A DNA stretch of 64,000 nucleotides from Sphingomonas cavernae (GCF_003590775.1 NZ_QYUM01000004.1:124001-188000), one strand, 5' to 3'. Shown: positions 35,979 through 46,229, numbered from the stretch's first letter. A program made the numbers and translations. The notes: a model not told the origin generated them from the letters alone.

Positions 35979-36950
35979 TCAGGTCAATGGCGTGCCGCCG
36001 CCCATGATGGTGGCGACGTGCCGCATGTCGATATTGCCGCCGGACAGGATCACGCCGACGGACTTCCCGCGCATTCGATCGGCCTCCTGAATGAGCGCGG
36101 CGAGCGCAATCGCACCCGCACCTTCGGCAAGGTTGTGCGTGTCCTGCCAATAGGCCCGCGTCGCCTCCGCAATCGCGTCGTCCGAGACGGCGACGATCCG
36201 GTCGGCGCCTTTTGAATAGATATCGAACGCTGCCTGCACGGGCACGCGCACCGCGACGCCATCGGCGAAACTGCGCGCGCCATTGGTTTCGATCGGTTCG
36301 CCCGCATCGAAGGAAAGCTTGGCTGCCTGTGCCCCGGTTGAAACGACGCCCACGACCTTGGTGTCGAGCCCCAGCGCGTTGCGCGCCGCGATCGTGCCGC
36401 AGATGCCCGACCCACAGCCGATCGGCACATAGACCGTGTCGAGCGGCGGCGCGGCGCGGAAGAGTTCGAGCGCATAGCTCGCGACGCCCAGCGCAAGCGC
36501 GTCGTGAAAGGGCGGCACCATGAACAGCTTGCCGTCGGCGGCGCGACGCTGCGCTTCCTCGCGCGCCTCGTCGAAATCCTCGCCATGCTCGATCAGCTCG
36601 GCACCGAATGCGCGCATCGCGGCATTCTTCTCGATCGAATTGCCGCGGGGCACGAGGATCGTCGCGGTCAGGCCGGCGCGCCTGGCGGCGAAGGCCTGTG
36701 CCTGTCCGTGATTGCCGCGCGTGGCGGTGATGATGCCTGTCACTTCGGGATGCGTGCGCCGCAACCAGTCCATGAAGGTGATCGCACCGCGCGCCTTAAA
36801 GGCGCCGGTGGGCGTGTGGTTCTCGTGCTTCACCCAGACATCGCAACCGGTGCGCTGGCCAAGCAGCGGCCACGCATATTGCGGGGTCGGCGGCATCACC
36901 GCATGGACGAGCGCGGCGGCGTCTTCGAGCGCCTGAAGCGAATAGGGCAT
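35979..36950 (-). CDS. Threonine dehydratase (PLP-dependent threonine ammonia-lyase)
   Basis: A 323-aa fold-type II PLP enzyme. The PLP lysine sits in TPTGAFKARGAI, TRGNHGQAQAFAARRAG and the phosphate-cup glycines PIGCGSGICGT are present, and SGGNIDMRHV matches the C-terminal end. There is no ACT regulatory domain, so it resembles the short catabolic-type enzymes (TdcB or serine/threonine dehydratase) rather than IlvA. ATG 36950 follows AGGAACCCAG. It lies 8 bases after leuB; the two probably form an operon with metZ and apaG. Confidence 0.85.
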   Translation of the reverse strand: MPYSLQALEDAAALVHAVMPPTPQYAWPLLGQRTGCDVWVKHENHTPTGAFKARGAITFMDWLRRTHPEVTGIITATRGNHGQAQAFAARRAGLTATILVPRGNSIEKNAAMRAFGAELIEHGEDFDEAREEAQRRAADGKLFMVPPFHDALALGVASYALELFRAAPPLDTVYVPIGCGSGICGTIAARNALGLDTKVVGVVSTGAQAAKLSFDAGEPIETNGARSFADGVAVRVPVQAAFDIYSKGADRIVAVSDDAIAEATRAYWQDTHNLAEGAGAIALAALIQEADRMRGKSVGVILSGGNIDMRHVATIMGGGTPLT

Positions 36951-36958
36951 CTGGGTTC

Positions 36959-38002
36959 CTACAAGGCTGCGATCACGGCGTCGCCCATCGCTACGGTGCC
37001 CATCGCGCCGCCGAGATCGGCGCTGCGCGCGCCGTTCGCCAGAGCTTTGGCCACCGCCGCCTCGATGCGATCGGCATCGTCGGGCTTGCCCAGCGAATAG
37101 CGCAGCATCATCGCCGCCGACAGGACCGTTGCGAGCGGATTGGCCTTGTCCTGCCCGGCGATGTCGGGCGCGCTGCCGTGGATCGGCTCGAACAGGCCCT
37201 TGTTGGCGCTGTTGAGCGTGGCCGAGGGCAGCATGCCGATCGAACCCGCGCACATCGAGGCCTGATCGGACAGGATGTCGCCGAACAGATTGCCCGTCAC
37301 GATAACGTCGAACTGGCCGGGGTTGCGCACGAGCTGCATCGCGGCATTGTCGACATACATGTGGCTGAGTTCGATATCGGGATAGTCGGCCGAGACCTCG
37401 ATCACGACGTCGCGCCAGAGTTGCGAGGTTTCGAGCACATTCGCCTTGTCGACCGAACAGAGTTTGCCGCGACGCGCGCGCGCGGTCTCGAAGCCGACGC
37501 GCGCGATGCGTGCGACCTCGGCCTCGTTGTACGACATCACGTCATAGCCCTCGCGCAGGCCATCGGCGGTCTTGCGATGGCCCTTTTCGCCAAAATAGAC
37601 GTCGCCATTGGTCTCGCGGACGATGACGAGGTCGATTGCGGTCGCCACTTCAGGGCGCAGCGCCGAGGCATCAGCAAGCTCGGGAAACAGCTTGGCAGGG
37701 CGGAGATTGGCAAAGAGTTCAAGTTCCTTGCGCAGCCCGAGGATCGCCTGTTCGGGGCGCAGATGGCGATCGAGCGCATCGCAATTGGGATCGCCCACGG
37801 CGCCGAACAGGATCGCATCGGCGCGCTTCGCGAGGTCGAGCGTTTCGGGCGGCAGCGGATGCCCCTTCGCCTTGTACGCGGCACCGCCCACGGGCGCCTG
37901 CTCGAATGTGAGCCCCGACACGCCCGCCGCCTCGAGCACGCGCATGGTCGCCGCGATAATTTCAGGACCGATTCCGTCTCCGGGCAGCAAGGCAACGAGC
38001 AT
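36959..38002 (-). CDS. leuB: 3-isopropylmalate dehydrogenase
   Basis: NAD-dependent oxidative decarboxylation in leucine synthesis. The 347-aa protein shows [56 protein letters not shown], and the signature [20 protein letters not shown], then [20 protein letters not shown]. All substrate and metal-binding residues appear to be present. First gene of the leuB-threonine dehydratase-metZ-apaG run. Confidence 0.96.
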   Translation of the reverse strand: MLVALLPGDGIGPEIIAATMRVLEAAGVSGLTFEQAPVGGAAYKAKGHPLPPETLDLAKRADAILFGAVGDPNCDALDRHLRPEQAILGLRKELELFANLRPAKLFPELADASALRPEVATAIDLVIVRETNGDVYFGEKGHRKTADGLREGYDVMSYNEAEVARIARVGFETARARRGKLCSVDKANVLETSQLWRDVVIEVSADYPDIELSHMYVDNAAMQLVRNPGQFDVIVTGNLFGDILSDQASMCAGSIGMLPSATLNSANKGLFEPIHGSAPDIAGQDKANPLATVLSAAMMLRYSLGKPDDADRIEAAVAKALANGARSADLGGAMGTVAMGDAVIAAL

Positions 38003-38030
38003 TGGGTTTCATCCCTCGAACTGTAAATAC

Positions 38031-38120
38031 CGTTCGGGCTGAGCCTGTCGAAGCCCTGTCCTTGGCTAAAACCACGCCGACGAAGGAAGGACTGCCCTTC
38101 GACAAACTCAGGGCAAACGG
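38031..38120. repeat. Family E palindromic repeat between recO and leuB
   Basis: Inverted ends CGTTCGGGCTGAGCCTGTCG and CCTTCGACAAACTCAGGGC around a roughly 45-base spacer. It lies upstream of the leuB start and probably downstream of the recO transcript end. Confidence 0.88.
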
Positions 38121-38160
38121 GGGGTTGTTGACGTGGGTGCACATGCCCGGCTCTCACGCC

Positions 38161-38892
38161 TCACGCAACCGCCCTTTTCAGCCTTTCGACGAGGCGCTCG
38201 CGTGCAGCCGCCACATCGGCGCGACGATCGATCAGGACATCGCGCGACAGAAAATGCCCCGTGAGCCTGAGCCCGTCGAAGATATCCGCCCAGTCGGCCT
38301 CGCCACCCTCGCTCAGGAAGCGCGGGAACCGGAGCAGCTTGTCGGCATAGTCCTGCCCTGCAACCGCGCTCACCGCGCGTCCGCTTTTGGGGCTCACCCA
38401 GATGAGTTCATCGGTCGCGTCGGTGACCGCGCAGCGTTCGAGATCGAGCCCGAAACCCATCTCGGCGAGCAGCAAAAGTTCGTAGCGCACCAGCGCCACC
38501 GCCCAGCCGCGCGCCGCGGGCGCGGCCTCGATCGCGCCGAGCACGCCATCGAGCGCAGCATGAAGATGCGGATAGGGCTGCGCCTCGGGCAAGGTTGCCG
38601 CGGTGAGCGCGGTCGCCCAGTCGAGCGCTGCGGCGGCAAGCGGTTCGCCCATCAGCGGCGCGCGGCTGTGGACGAGTTCGACGGTCAACCCGGCGAGCTG
38701 CTCCTCGGTGCGCGCACGGAACTCGGCCATCACGACGTTTGCCGGAATCAGCACCGGCCGCAGCCGCCGCGAGTGCCCGCCACGCACATAGCCCGAGAGC
38801 AGCCCATGCTCCCCGGTCATCGCGCGCACGATCGCGCCATGCTCGCCATGTGCGCGTACCGAACAGATGGTGGCCTCGGCCTCGATGTGCAT
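38161..38892 (-). CDS. recO: DNA repair protein RecO
   Basis: Recombination mediator that loads RecA with RecF/RecR. About 243 aa from ATG 38892 ([20 protein letters not shown]). The OB-fold N-terminus continues with [20 protein letters not shown]. The C-terminal helical part shows [20 protein letters not shown] and the conserved [21 protein letters not shown]. The start is set by GGGAG five bases upstream. The open frame continues upstream through a family A-like repeat, giving a spurious extension that includes IPACAGMTG. Confidence 0.92.
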   Translation of the reverse strand: MHIEAEATICSVRAHGEHGAIVRAMTGEHGLLSGYVRGGHSRRLRPVLIPANVVMAEFRARTEEQLAGLTVELVHSRAPLMGEPLAAAALDWATALTAATLPEAQPYPHLHAALDGVLGAIEAAPAARGWAVALVRYELLLLAEMGFGLDLERCAVTDATDELIWVSPKSGRAVSAVAGQDYADKLLRFPRFLSEGGEADWADIFDGLRLTGHFLSRDVLIDRRADVAAARERLVERLKRAVA

Positions 38893-38902
38893 GCCCACTC
38901 CC

Positions 38903-38984
38903 GTCATTCCAGCGCAAGCTGGAATCTCACTGGCTGTACACCGGATTCGAAAAGAAGGGAGATGCCAGCCTTCGCTGGCATGAC
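38903..38984. repeat. Family A variant twin-hairpin repeat upstream of recO
   Basis: Arms TTCCAGCGCAAGCTGGAA and TGCCAGCCTTCGCTGGCA, ends GTCA/TGAC. The stem sequence CCAGC/GCTGG matches the arms around the GIY-YIG gene at 48061-48436 rather than the usual CCCGC, making it the closest gene-less relative of that element. Confidence 0.9.
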
Positions 38985-38986
38985 GG

Positions 38987-39868
38987 TTAACGTTTAAGCT
39001 TGCGCGCAAAATTCGAAGGAACGACGCGCTTCGCCAGCGTCACGGCGTTATCGAATGCCTTGAGTCCCGCTACGAGCGCACGATTGGCGAGGCCGGGCCG
39101 CAACAGCAGAACATCGACGCAGTCGACCGCACCCGTCGCGAACTGGCGCTTGTGCTGGCCGTCACCCTCGGTGAAATCGAAGCGACGGAAGCGCGCTTCG
39201 GCGAAGACCGTCTTCATCGCCTCGACCTGCAGCACCACGCCCGGCGAGTATTCCGCCCAATCCGGATCATAGCCAAGAAAGGCGTAGATCAGCGTATCGC
39301 CTTCGGCCGGCGTGTAGAGATAGGCGATCGGCGCACCGTCCGCGAAGAGCAGCCATGCGCGCGCGCGGTCGGCAGCAGCAAGGCGAAGCATCTCCGCCGG
39401 ATCGGCGGGAAGACCCGCGCCGAGCAGGCGGTCCTGATAGGTCTTGCGCGACAGCGGCAGCGCAAGCGCGTGGAACACCGCGATCTCGTCGGCGCTCCGA
39501 TAGCTGCGCACCGCGATCGTCGCCGCCCCGTCGAGCTTTTTCGCCTTGCGCTTGAGCGCCGAGCGCGCGTTGGACGACATCGCCGCGAAATAGGCGTCAA
39601 AACCTCCCGCAAGGTCGGCATAACGCCGGCTATAGCGCTGGCGCACCATCATCGCCGATCCCGGCAGCGCGACAGCGGTGGCGGCAAGATGGCGTTCAGG
39701 AAGCGAGGTCACCAGATAGCCGTCGCCGTCCAGCGGCGGAAGGCGCAGCGCTTCCGCGCGCAGCACATCGTCGAGATTGTAGCCCACGCGCACCAGTCGG
39801 CGACGCACCGCAAACAGCGTGCGTGCCCCTATCGTGAAGCGCAGCGGCAGCGGCGATGCGATCGTCAC
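38987..39868 (-). CDS. FemAB/BioF2-like GNAT acyltransferase
   Basis: A 293-aa protein whose core resembles the BioF2/FemAB-related acetyltransferase domain: [20 protein letters not shown] (the 'S.NaR..lrRk' helix), followed by [20 protein letters not shown] and [20 protein letters not shown], then [15 protein letters not shown]. Such proteins are often found with exopolysaccharide or lipid-linked glycan genes. It overlaps the deacetylase stop/start by four bases (ATGA), so the two are translationally coupled. The substrate is unknown. Confidence 0.78.
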   Translation of the reverse strand: MTIASPLPLRFTIGARTLFAVRRRLVRVGYNLDDVLRAEALRLPPLDGDGYLVTSLPERHLAATAVALPGSAMMVRQRYSRRYADLAGGFDAYFAAMSSNARSALKRKAKKLDGAATIAVRSYRSADEIAVFHALALPLSRKTYQDRLLGAGLPADPAEMLRLAAADRARAWLLFADGAPIAYLYTPAEGDTLIYAFLGYDPDWAEYSPGVVLQVEAMKTVFAEARFRRFDFTEGDGQHKRQFATGAVDCVDVLLLRPGLANRALVAGLKAFDNAVTLAKRVVPSNFARKLKR

Positions 39869-40821
39869 AGCCGACGTTCGTAGACGATGTTGGAAAGGAG
39901 CTGCTCACCCATCCGCGCCGCGGTGCGGAGCAGCTTCGGCGGGGCCGGCAATGCGTCCGCATGGACGTCCAGCCCGTCGAGTTCGGTGAAGAAGGCGGTG
40001 GGCGCGCGATCCGCGCGTGCGGCGAGCACTTCGCAGATCCGGTCGAAGCGGCGACGAACCAGGTGATTCTCGCGCAGTCCGTCGCGCGTCGCGAGCTCGA
40101 AGCTGTGGCTGACCAGCGTCAATATGGCATGCCCGCTGACAATGGCGTGATCGATCGCCGCTGTCACTTCGGCGAGCGAGAGCGCACAGATCTGGCAATG
40201 GCGCAACCTTCCGACCCGATCCTCGATCAGCGTAACAGGCAATTCCACCACGCCGCGATATGTGACGGGCGCGATCTGCCGCCGCGTCAGGCTGATGGCG
40301 CTGGGCCACGGATTTTCCGAGCCGTTATGACTGCTGTCATAGCGAAAGCCCAGCTCCGCGAGCGTTTTCAGCGTCGTGTCATTGGCCGAATAGCTCCCGG
40401 CGCGAAAGGCGATCGGCGTGGGCGCGCCCGCCTTGACCAGCAGCTCGCGGGCCTCGGCGATCAGCACGCGCTGCGCTTCCTCCTCATAATCGATCAGCTC
40501 GAACTTCGCGTGCGCAGCGCCGCGATCGCCCACCTCCGCCCCCGCCCAATTCGGATGCAGGTGAAGCTGGATTTCCTGCCCCGCCTCGAGGATCGGCGCG
40601 ACGATGCGCTTGACCACATCGAGCCCGAACACCGTCGCCGGCATCGGATCGACGAAGAAACAGGCCTTGAGGCCGTGCTCACGCAACCGCTGAAGCTGAT
40701 AGCCGAGCCCAACCCCCGCGGGTTCGATCGAGCGCGCATAAATGTCTTCCACCGGCAGGCCGGCGGCGTGGTGCCGCCACGCAAGCTCGGTATCAACCGT
40801 CAGGAGGACGCGCGTCTGCAT
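39865..40821 (-). CDS. Polysaccharide deacetylase family protein
   Basis: A 318-aa carbohydrate-esterase-4-like protein without a visible signal peptide. VLLTVDTELAW supplies the catalytic/metal Asp pair region (TVD-E rather than the usual TFDD), and EIQLHLHPNWAG the HxH metal-binding motif. AFRAGSYSANDTTLKTLAEL and YDSSHN match the later motifs. It is coupled to the FemAB-like gene downstream, suggesting joint work on a cell-surface glycan. Activity is uncertain because the first motif deviates. Confidence 0.8.
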   Translation of the reverse strand: MQTRVLLTVDTELAWRHHAAGLPVEDIYARSIEPAGVGLGYQLQRLREHGLKACFFVDPMPATVFGLDVVKRIVAPILEAGQEIQLHLHPNWAGAEVGDRGAAHAKFELIDYEEEAQRVLIAEARELLVKAGAPTPIAFRAGSYSANDTTLKTLAELGFRYDSSHNGSENPWPSAISLTRRQIAPVTYRGVVELPVTLIEDRVGRLRHCQICALSLAEVTAAIDHAIVSGHAILTLVSHSFELATRDGLRENHLVRRRFDRICEVLAARADRAPTAFFTELDGLDVHADALPAPPKLLRTAARMGEQLLSNIVYERRL

Positions 40822-40877
40822 GATGCGGCTCTAGGCGATCATATTGAAGGATTTGATAATTGCCGCCCACAGATGCC

Positions 40878-40970
40878 GTCATGCTGAACTTGGTTCAGCA
40901 TCCATGAACACGGACGGTGCAGAATCTTGTCCTTCAATGTTCATGGACCCTGAAACAAGTTCAGGGTGAC
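40878..40970. repeat. Family D twin-hairpin repeat between uvrC and the deacetylase
   Basis: Arms ATGCTGAACTTGGTTCAGCAT (one base off the other copies) and ACCCTGAAACAAGTTCAGGG, ends GTCA/TGAC. Confidence 0.9.
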
Positions 40971-40982
40971 GATGGAGCGCGC

Positions 40983-42902
40983 TTATCCGCCGTGAAAATA
41001 GTCGTAAATGCTCTGCGCCATCGCCCGGGACACGCCGGGAGCCCGTTGCAGATCCTCGAGCGCAGCGTTCTTCACCGCGCGCGCGGTGCCGAAATGCATC
41101 AGCAACGCCTTTTTTCGCGCAGGGCCGATGCCCGGGACCTCGTCGAGGCTGCTGACCCCGATCGCCTTGGCGCGTTTCTGCCGATGCGCGCCGATCGCGA
41201 AGCGGTGCGCCTCGTCGCGCAGCCGCTGGAGGTGGAACATCACCGGCGCGTTGACGGGCAAGGTGAATTCGCGCCCGTCGGGAAAATGGAAAGTCTCGCG
41301 GCCCGCATTGCGATCGGGACCTTTGGACACGCCGACAAACGGCACGTCCTCGATCCCCAGTTCGTCGAGCACCGCCTTCACCGCGCTCACTTGCCCCTTG
41401 CCGCCGTCGATCAGCATCAGGTCGGGCCATTCCTTGCCCTCACGATCGGGATCCTCGCGCTGCGCGCGACCGAAGCGGCGTTCCATCACCTCGCGCATCA
41501 TCGCGAAATCGTCGCCGGGCACGGTCTCGGCGCGCCTGATGTTGAACTTGCGATAGGCGCCCTTGCGGAAACCCTCCGGCCCCGCCACGACCATCGCGCC
41601 CACTGCGTTGGTGCCCTGGATATGGCTGTTGTCGTAGATCTCGATCCGGTCGGGCGGCCCTTCGAGCTCGAACAGCTCGGCCATTTCGCGGAAGATCTTC
41701 GCCTGTGTCGTGCTCTCGGCCTGATGCCGTTCAAGCGCTTCCTGCGCATTGCGGCTTGCCTGTTTGACGAGACGAACGCGATCGCCGCGCTGCGGGACCG
41801 ACAATGTCACCTTGCTCCCGGCGCGCCCGGTGAGCGCTTCGGCGAGCAGATCGGCCTCGGACAATGCGCGATCGACGAGAATCGTCTTGGGTGGCGGCAC
41901 TTCCTCATAGAACTGCATCAGGAAGCTCGCGAGCACCTCCTCCTCGGGCACATCATTGGTATGCGCAGGGAAGAAGCTGCGATGCCCCCAATTCTGCCCG
42001 CCGCGAATGAAGAAAGCCTGGATGCACATCACCCCCGACTTGCACGCAAGCGCAAAAATGTCCGCATCGCCAATGCCTTCGGCGTTCACCGCCTGGCTCC
42101 CCTGGATGAAGGTCAGCGCCTTCAGCCGGTCGCGATAGACCGCCGCCATCTCGAAATCGAGATTCTCGCTCGCCTTCTCCATAGCTTTGCCAAGCTTGGC
42201 CTGGACGCGCGTCGACTTGCCCGTGAGGAAGTCCTTGGCGTCGCCGACAAGCTCAGCATAGGCGGCCTCGTCGATCCGTCCCACGCACGGCGCCGAGCAG
42301 CGCTTGATCTGGTAGAGCAGGCAGGGCCGGTCGCGATTGTTGAAGAAGCTGTCCGTGCATGATCGCAGCAGGAACAGTTTCTGCAACGCGTTGAGCGTCC
42401 GCCCCACCTCCCCTGCGCTCGCGAAGGGGCCAAAATACTCGCCCTTGAACTTGCGCGCGCCGCGATGCTTCTGGATACGCGGAAAGGCGTGATCGAGGCG
42501 GAGCAGGATGAAGGGGAAGCTCTTGTCGTCGCGCAGCAGCACATTGTATGCGGGCCGGTAACGCTTGATGAGCTGCGCCTCGAGCAGCAGCGCCTCGGCC
42601 TCGTTGTTGGTGGTCACGATCGTCATCGACCGCGTCTGCGTTATCATCCGCTGCAACCGCTTCGGCAGACGATTGACCTGCGTATAGTTGGTCACGCGGT
42701 TCTTCAGCGAGCGCGCCTTGCCGACATAGAGCACGTCGCCGCGCGCATCGTGCATCCGATAGACGCCGGGGCGGATCGGCAGCGTCTTGAGCACGTTACG
42801 GATGGCCGCCACGCCTGCCTCGAGATCGGGCCGGTCGGCGCCCTTCAGCGCATAGGTGGCTTTTTCCTCGTTGAAACGATCGGGCGCGGACGGCGTGGAC
42901 AT
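40983..42902 (-). CDS. uvrC: Excinuclease ABC subunit C
   Basis: Makes the two incisions of nucleotide excision repair. About 639 aa. The N-terminal GIY-YIG domain is seen in RPGVYRMHDARGDVLYVGKA and KNRVTNYTQ. The UvrB-binding UVR motif, the RNase H-like C-terminal domain (RIEIYDNSHIQGTNAVGAMV, DLMLIDGGKGQVSA) and a terminal helix-hairpin-helix pair (VPGIGPARKKALLMHFG) follow. ATG 42902 is preferred over TTG 42911. Divergent from the SDR gene. Confidence 0.96.
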   Translation of the reverse strand: MSTPSAPDRFNEEKATYALKGADRPDLEAGVAAIRNVLKTLPIRPGVYRMHDARGDVLYVGKARSLKNRVTNYTQVNRLPKRLQRMITQTRSMTIVTTNNEAEALLLEAQLIKRYRPAYNVLLRDDKSFPFILLRLDHAFPRIQKHRGARKFKGEYFGPFASAGEVGRTLNALQKLFLLRSCTDSFFNNRDRPCLLYQIKRCSAPCVGRIDEAAYAELVGDAKDFLTGKSTRVQAKLGKAMEKASENLDFEMAAVYRDRLKALTFIQGSQAVNAEGIGDADIFALACKSGVMCIQAFFIRGGQNWGHRSFFPAHTNDVPEEEVLASFLMQFYEEVPPPKTILVDRALSEADLLAEALTGRAGSKVTLSVPQRGDRVRLVKQASRNAQEALERHQAESTTQAKIFREMAELFELEGPPDRIEIYDNSHIQGTNAVGAMVVAGPEGFRKGAYRKFNIRRAETVPGDDFAMMREVMERRFGRAQREDPDREGKEWPDLMLIDGGKGQVSAVKAVLDELGIEDVPFVGVSKGPDRNAGRETFHFPDGREFTLPVNAPVMFHLQRLRDEAHRFAIGAHRQKRAKAIGVSSLDEVPGIGPARKKALLMHFGTARAVKNAALEDLQRAPGVSRAMAQSIYDYFHGG

Positions 42903-42956
42903 ATGCTGCAATTAGGGCGCAAATACCGCGCGAACAATGGCCGGAGGGGGACGACA

Positions 42957-43676
42957 GTGCAGATAGCTGACAAGACCGCGCTGGTGACGGGCGGCACCGA
43001 CGGTATCGGATTATGGACCGCCCGGCTGCTCAAGGCAAAGGGCGCCAGCGTGATCATCTGCGGGCGCAATGAGACCCGACTGGCCGCCGCGCGCGAGGAA
43101 GGGCTCGAAGCGATCCGGGTCGACCTGTCGTCGGCGGAAGGGTGCAGGGCGCTCGTGGAGGCGCTGGGTAACCGCCCCCTCGACATACTGGTCAACAACG
43201 CCGGCGCGTCCGAAGTGTCGGAGATCGGGGCGAACGTCGATCTCGACTCGATCGACCATACCTTCTTCCTCAACCTCCATGCGCCGGTCCACCTGATCCT
43301 GCTGCTGCTCGACCGGCTGCGCGCGCGACCTGCTGCCACGATCGTCAACGTGACATCGGGGCTTGCGATCGCCCCGCGCGGCAACGGGCCCTTTTATTGC
43401 GCGACCAAGGCGGGGCTGCGCAGCTTCACCCAGGCGCTGCGTTACCAGATGCGCGGCAGCAGCGTAACGGTGATCGAGGCGCTGCCGCCGCTCGTCGACA
43501 CCGCGATGACCGCGGGCCGCGGCGGCAACAAGATGAGCGCGGAGGATTGCGCACGCGCGATCGTCACCGCGATCGGGCGTGGGCAGGAGGAAGTCTGCAT
43601 CGGGCAGACCAAAATGCTCAAGCTGGTGCACAGCATGTCGCCCGCTCTCGCACGACGGATAATGCTGCGGTTCTGA
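42957..43676 (+). CDS. Short-chain dehydrogenase/reductase (DltE-like)
   Basis: A 239-aa Rossmann oxidoreductase. TALVTGGTDGIGLWTARLL is the cofactor-binding motif, with an Arg in ICGRNETRL favouring NADP. DILVNNAGASEVSEIG carries NNAG, VNVTSGLA the catalytic Ser, and FYCATKAGLRSF the Tyr-x-x-x-Lys pair. It starts with GTG 42957, 8 bases after GGAGGGGG. The pattern matches the DltE-type SDRs of unknown substrate. Confidence 0.85.
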   Translation: MQIADKTALVTGGTDGIGLWTARLLKAKGASVIICGRNETRLAAAREEGLEAIRVDLSSAEGCRALVEALGNRPLDILVNNAGASEVSEIGANVDLDSIDHTFFLNLHAPVHLILLLLDRLRARPAATIVNVTSGLAIAPRGNGPFYCATKAGLRSFTQALRYQMRGSSVTVIEALPPLVDTAMTAGRGGNKMSAEDCARAIVTAIGRGQEEVCIGQTKMLKLVHSMSPALARRIMLRF

Positions 43677-43856
43677 CCGCTTGCGCCTCCCTTACCGACC
43701 CCGGCCTTTTCGATACCGCGTCTAGGGGTTTGCCCCAATAGCGCGTTGCGCAGAATTGCGTCAGCATCCGTGCCGCCGCTGACGCAGCGTATCGTCGCAG
43801 CGAGACATCCAGCCTGTTCAGTTCATGCGTCTTTTGCCGCCAGCGAGGAGAGCGTC

Positions 43857-46229
43857 ATGGCCGACACGTCCGCACCGCGCACCGTCCTTCCGATTCCTGC
43901 CAGGCCCCGCACGGGCCTCGTCACCTATGACGCCAAGGACCCCGACACGAAATACCCGCCCATCGAAGAGCTTCGTCCGCCAAAAGGTGCGCCCAATGTG
44001 CTGGTCATCCTGCTCGACGATGTAGGGTTCGGCGCATCGAGCGCCTTTGGAGGGCCTTGCGAGACACCCACGGCCGAGCGGCTCGCCAGGAAGGGCCTGA
44101 AGTATCGCCGCTTTCACACCACTGCTTTATGCTCTCCCACGCGTCAGGCGCTGCTGACAGGCCGCAACCATCATTCGGTCGGCATGGGCGGCATCACCGA
44201 GATTGCCACCGGTGCGCCCGGCTATTGCTCGGTGCTGCGCAATAGCGCGGCGCCGCTCGCGAAGACACTCAAGCTCAACGGCTATTCGACCGCCCAGTTC
44301 GGCAAGTGCCATGAAGTGCCCGTCTGGCAGACAAGTCCCGTCGGCCCCTTCGACCAATGGCCGACAGGTGGCGGGGGATTCGAATATTTCTACGGCTTCA
44401 TCGGCGGCGAGGCGCACCAATGGTATCCCTCGCTCTACGAGGGAACGACCCCCATTGAGGTCGAGAAAACCCCCGAAGAGGGCTATCACTTCATGGAGGA
44501 CATGACCGACAAGGCGATCGACTGGATCGGTCAGCAAAAGGCGCTTGCCTCCGACAAGCCCTTCTTCGTCTATTTCGCGCCCGGCGCGGCGCATGCCCCG
44601 CACCACGTGCCCAAGGAATGGGCCGACCAGTATAAGGGCAAGTTCGACGCCGGTTGGGACAAGGCCCGCGAGGAAATCTTTGCCCGGCAGAAGAAGCTTG
44701 GCGTGATTCCGTCGGATGCCGAACTGACGCCGCGCCACGCGCAGATTCCGGCGTGGGACGACATGCCCGAGGACCTGAAGCCCGTGCTTCGCCGGCAGAT
44801 GGAGGTCTATGCGGGCTTCCTTGAATATGCCGACCACCATGTCGGGCGGCTGATCGATAGCCTCGAGAAAATGAACATCCTCGACGACACGCTGATCTAC
44901 TACATCATCGGCGACAATGGCGCGTCGGCGGAGGGGACGCTCAACGGCACCTATAACGAGATGATCAACTTCAACGGGATGGCCGCGCTCGAGACGCCCG
45001 AATTCCTCAAGGAGCGGCTCGACAAGCTGGGCGGGCCCGAATCCTACAACCACTATGCCGTTGGCTGGGCGCACGCGATGAACACGCCCTATCAATGGAC
45101 GAAGCAGGTTGCCTCGCACTGGGGCGGCACGCGCAATGGCACGATCGTGCACTGGCCGGGCGGAATCAAGGGCAAGGGCGAGGTTCGCGACCAGTTCCAC
45201 CACGTGATCGACATTGCTCCCACCATCCTGGAAGCGGCGGGACTTCCCGAGCCCGTTTCGGTCGACGGCGTGCAGCAGACGCCGATCGAGGGTGTCAGCA
45301 TGCTTTACTCATTCAACAAGGAGAAGGCGCCCGACCGGCACGAGACACAGTATTTCGAGATGTTCGGCAATCGCGGCATCTACCACAAGGGCTGGACCGC
45401 GGTGACCCGTCACAAGACGCCCTGGCTTCTCGTCGGCGAGAAGGTGCCCGCCTTCGACGATGACGTGTGGGAATTGTACGACACGAACAAGGACTGGTCG
45501 CAGGCCAACGATCTGTCGAAGAAGATGCCCGAGAAGCTGCACGAACTGCAGCGGCTCTGGCTGATCGAGGCGACCCGGTACAATGTTCTTCCGCTCGATG
45601 ACGACGTTGCCAATCGGTTGAATGCAGATCTGGCGGGCCGCCCGGTCCTGATCAAGGGCGAACGCCAGCTCCTGTTCGGCAGCATGGGACGGCTTTCCGA
45701 AAATTCGGTCGTGAACGTCAAGAACAAGTCACATGCCGTGACGGCCGAGCTCGATATTCCGGCTTCCGGCGCCGAGGGCGTGATCATCGCCCAGGGCGGC
45801 AATATCGGCGGCTGGGCGCTTTATGCGAAGAACGGCAAGCTCAAATATTGCTACAATCTGCTGGGCGTGAAGTATTTCTATGCCGAGTCCGATCGGGCGC
45901 TTCCCGAGGGTAAACATCAGGTTCGCATGGAATTCGCCTATGATGGCGGCGGTCTCGCCAAGGGCGGTGACGTCACACTCTATGTCGACGGCAAATCCGT
46001 AGGCAAAGGCCGTGTCGATGCCACGGCTCCGATGGTCTTCTCCGCGGACGACGGGCTTGATGTCGGCAAGGATACCGGTGCTCCGGTGGCCGAGGATTAC
46101 ACGCCTCACGGCAATGGCTTCACCGGCAAGGTGCTGGGCGTGGAAATCGCGCTGAACAAGGCTGCCGAGGAGGCCGATCACATGGTCGACCCTGAGGAGG
46201 TGGTCCGGGTCGCGATGGCGCGGCAATAG
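43857..46229 (+). CDS. Large arylsulfatase
   Basis: Type I sulfatase of 790 aa. The formylglycine motif CSPTRQALLTGRN is preceded by the metal-binding VLVILLDDVGFGASSAFGG. The second metal site appears in IIGDNGASAEG and conserved substrate residues in YFAPGAAHAPHHVPKEW. The region after about residue 590 is an extra C-terminal domain (ELDIPASGAEGVIIAQGG, VTLYVDGKSVGKGRVDATAP) that looks beta-rich, as in other large arylsulfatases. No signal peptide is seen after ATG 43857 (GAGGAG upstream), so it may be cytoplasmic. The substrate is unknown. Confidence 0.9.
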   Translation: MADTSAPRTVLPIPARPRTGLVTYDAKDPDTKYPPIEELRPPKGAPNVLVILLDDVGFGASSAFGGPCETPTAERLARKGLKYRRFHTTALCSPTRQALLTGRNHHSVGMGGITEIATGAPGYCSVLRNSAAPLAKTLKLNGYSTAQFGKCHEVPVWQTSPVGPFDQWPTGGGGFEYFYGFIGGEAHQWYPSLYEGTTPIEVEKTPEEGYHFMEDMTDKAIDWIGQQKALASDKPFFVYFAPGAAHAPHHVPKEWADQYKGKFDAGWDKAREEIFARQKKLGVIPSDAELTPRHAQIPAWDDMPEDLKPVLRRQMEVYAGFLEYADHHVGRLIDSLEKMNILDDTLIYYIIGDNGASAEGTLNGTYNEMINFNGMAALETPEFLKERLDKLGGPESYNHYAVGWAHAMNTPYQWTKQVASHWGGTRNGTIVHWPGGIKGKGEVRDQFHHVIDIAPTILEAAGLPEPVSVDGVQQTPIEGVSMLYSFNKEKAPDRHETQYFEMFGNRGIYHKGWTAVTRHKTPWLLVGEKVPAFDDDVWELYDTNKDWSQANDLSKKMPEKLHELQRLWLIEATRYNVLPLDDDVANRLNADLAGRPVLIKGERQLLFGSMGRLSENSVVNVKNKSHAVTAELDIPASGAEGVIIAQGGNIGGWALYAKNGKLKYCYNLLGVKYFYAESDRALPEGKHQVRMEFAYDGGGLAKGGDVTLYVDGKSVGKGRVDATAPMVFSADDGLDVGKDTGAPVAEDYTPHGNGFTGKVLGVEIALNKAAEEADHMVDPEEVVRVAMARQ

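Noticed and set aside
34741-36150. N-terminally extended MetZ starting at 36150
   Set aside because: The added residues are an Arg/His-rich shadow of the threonine dehydratase gene; the ATG at 35949 starts the conserved region.
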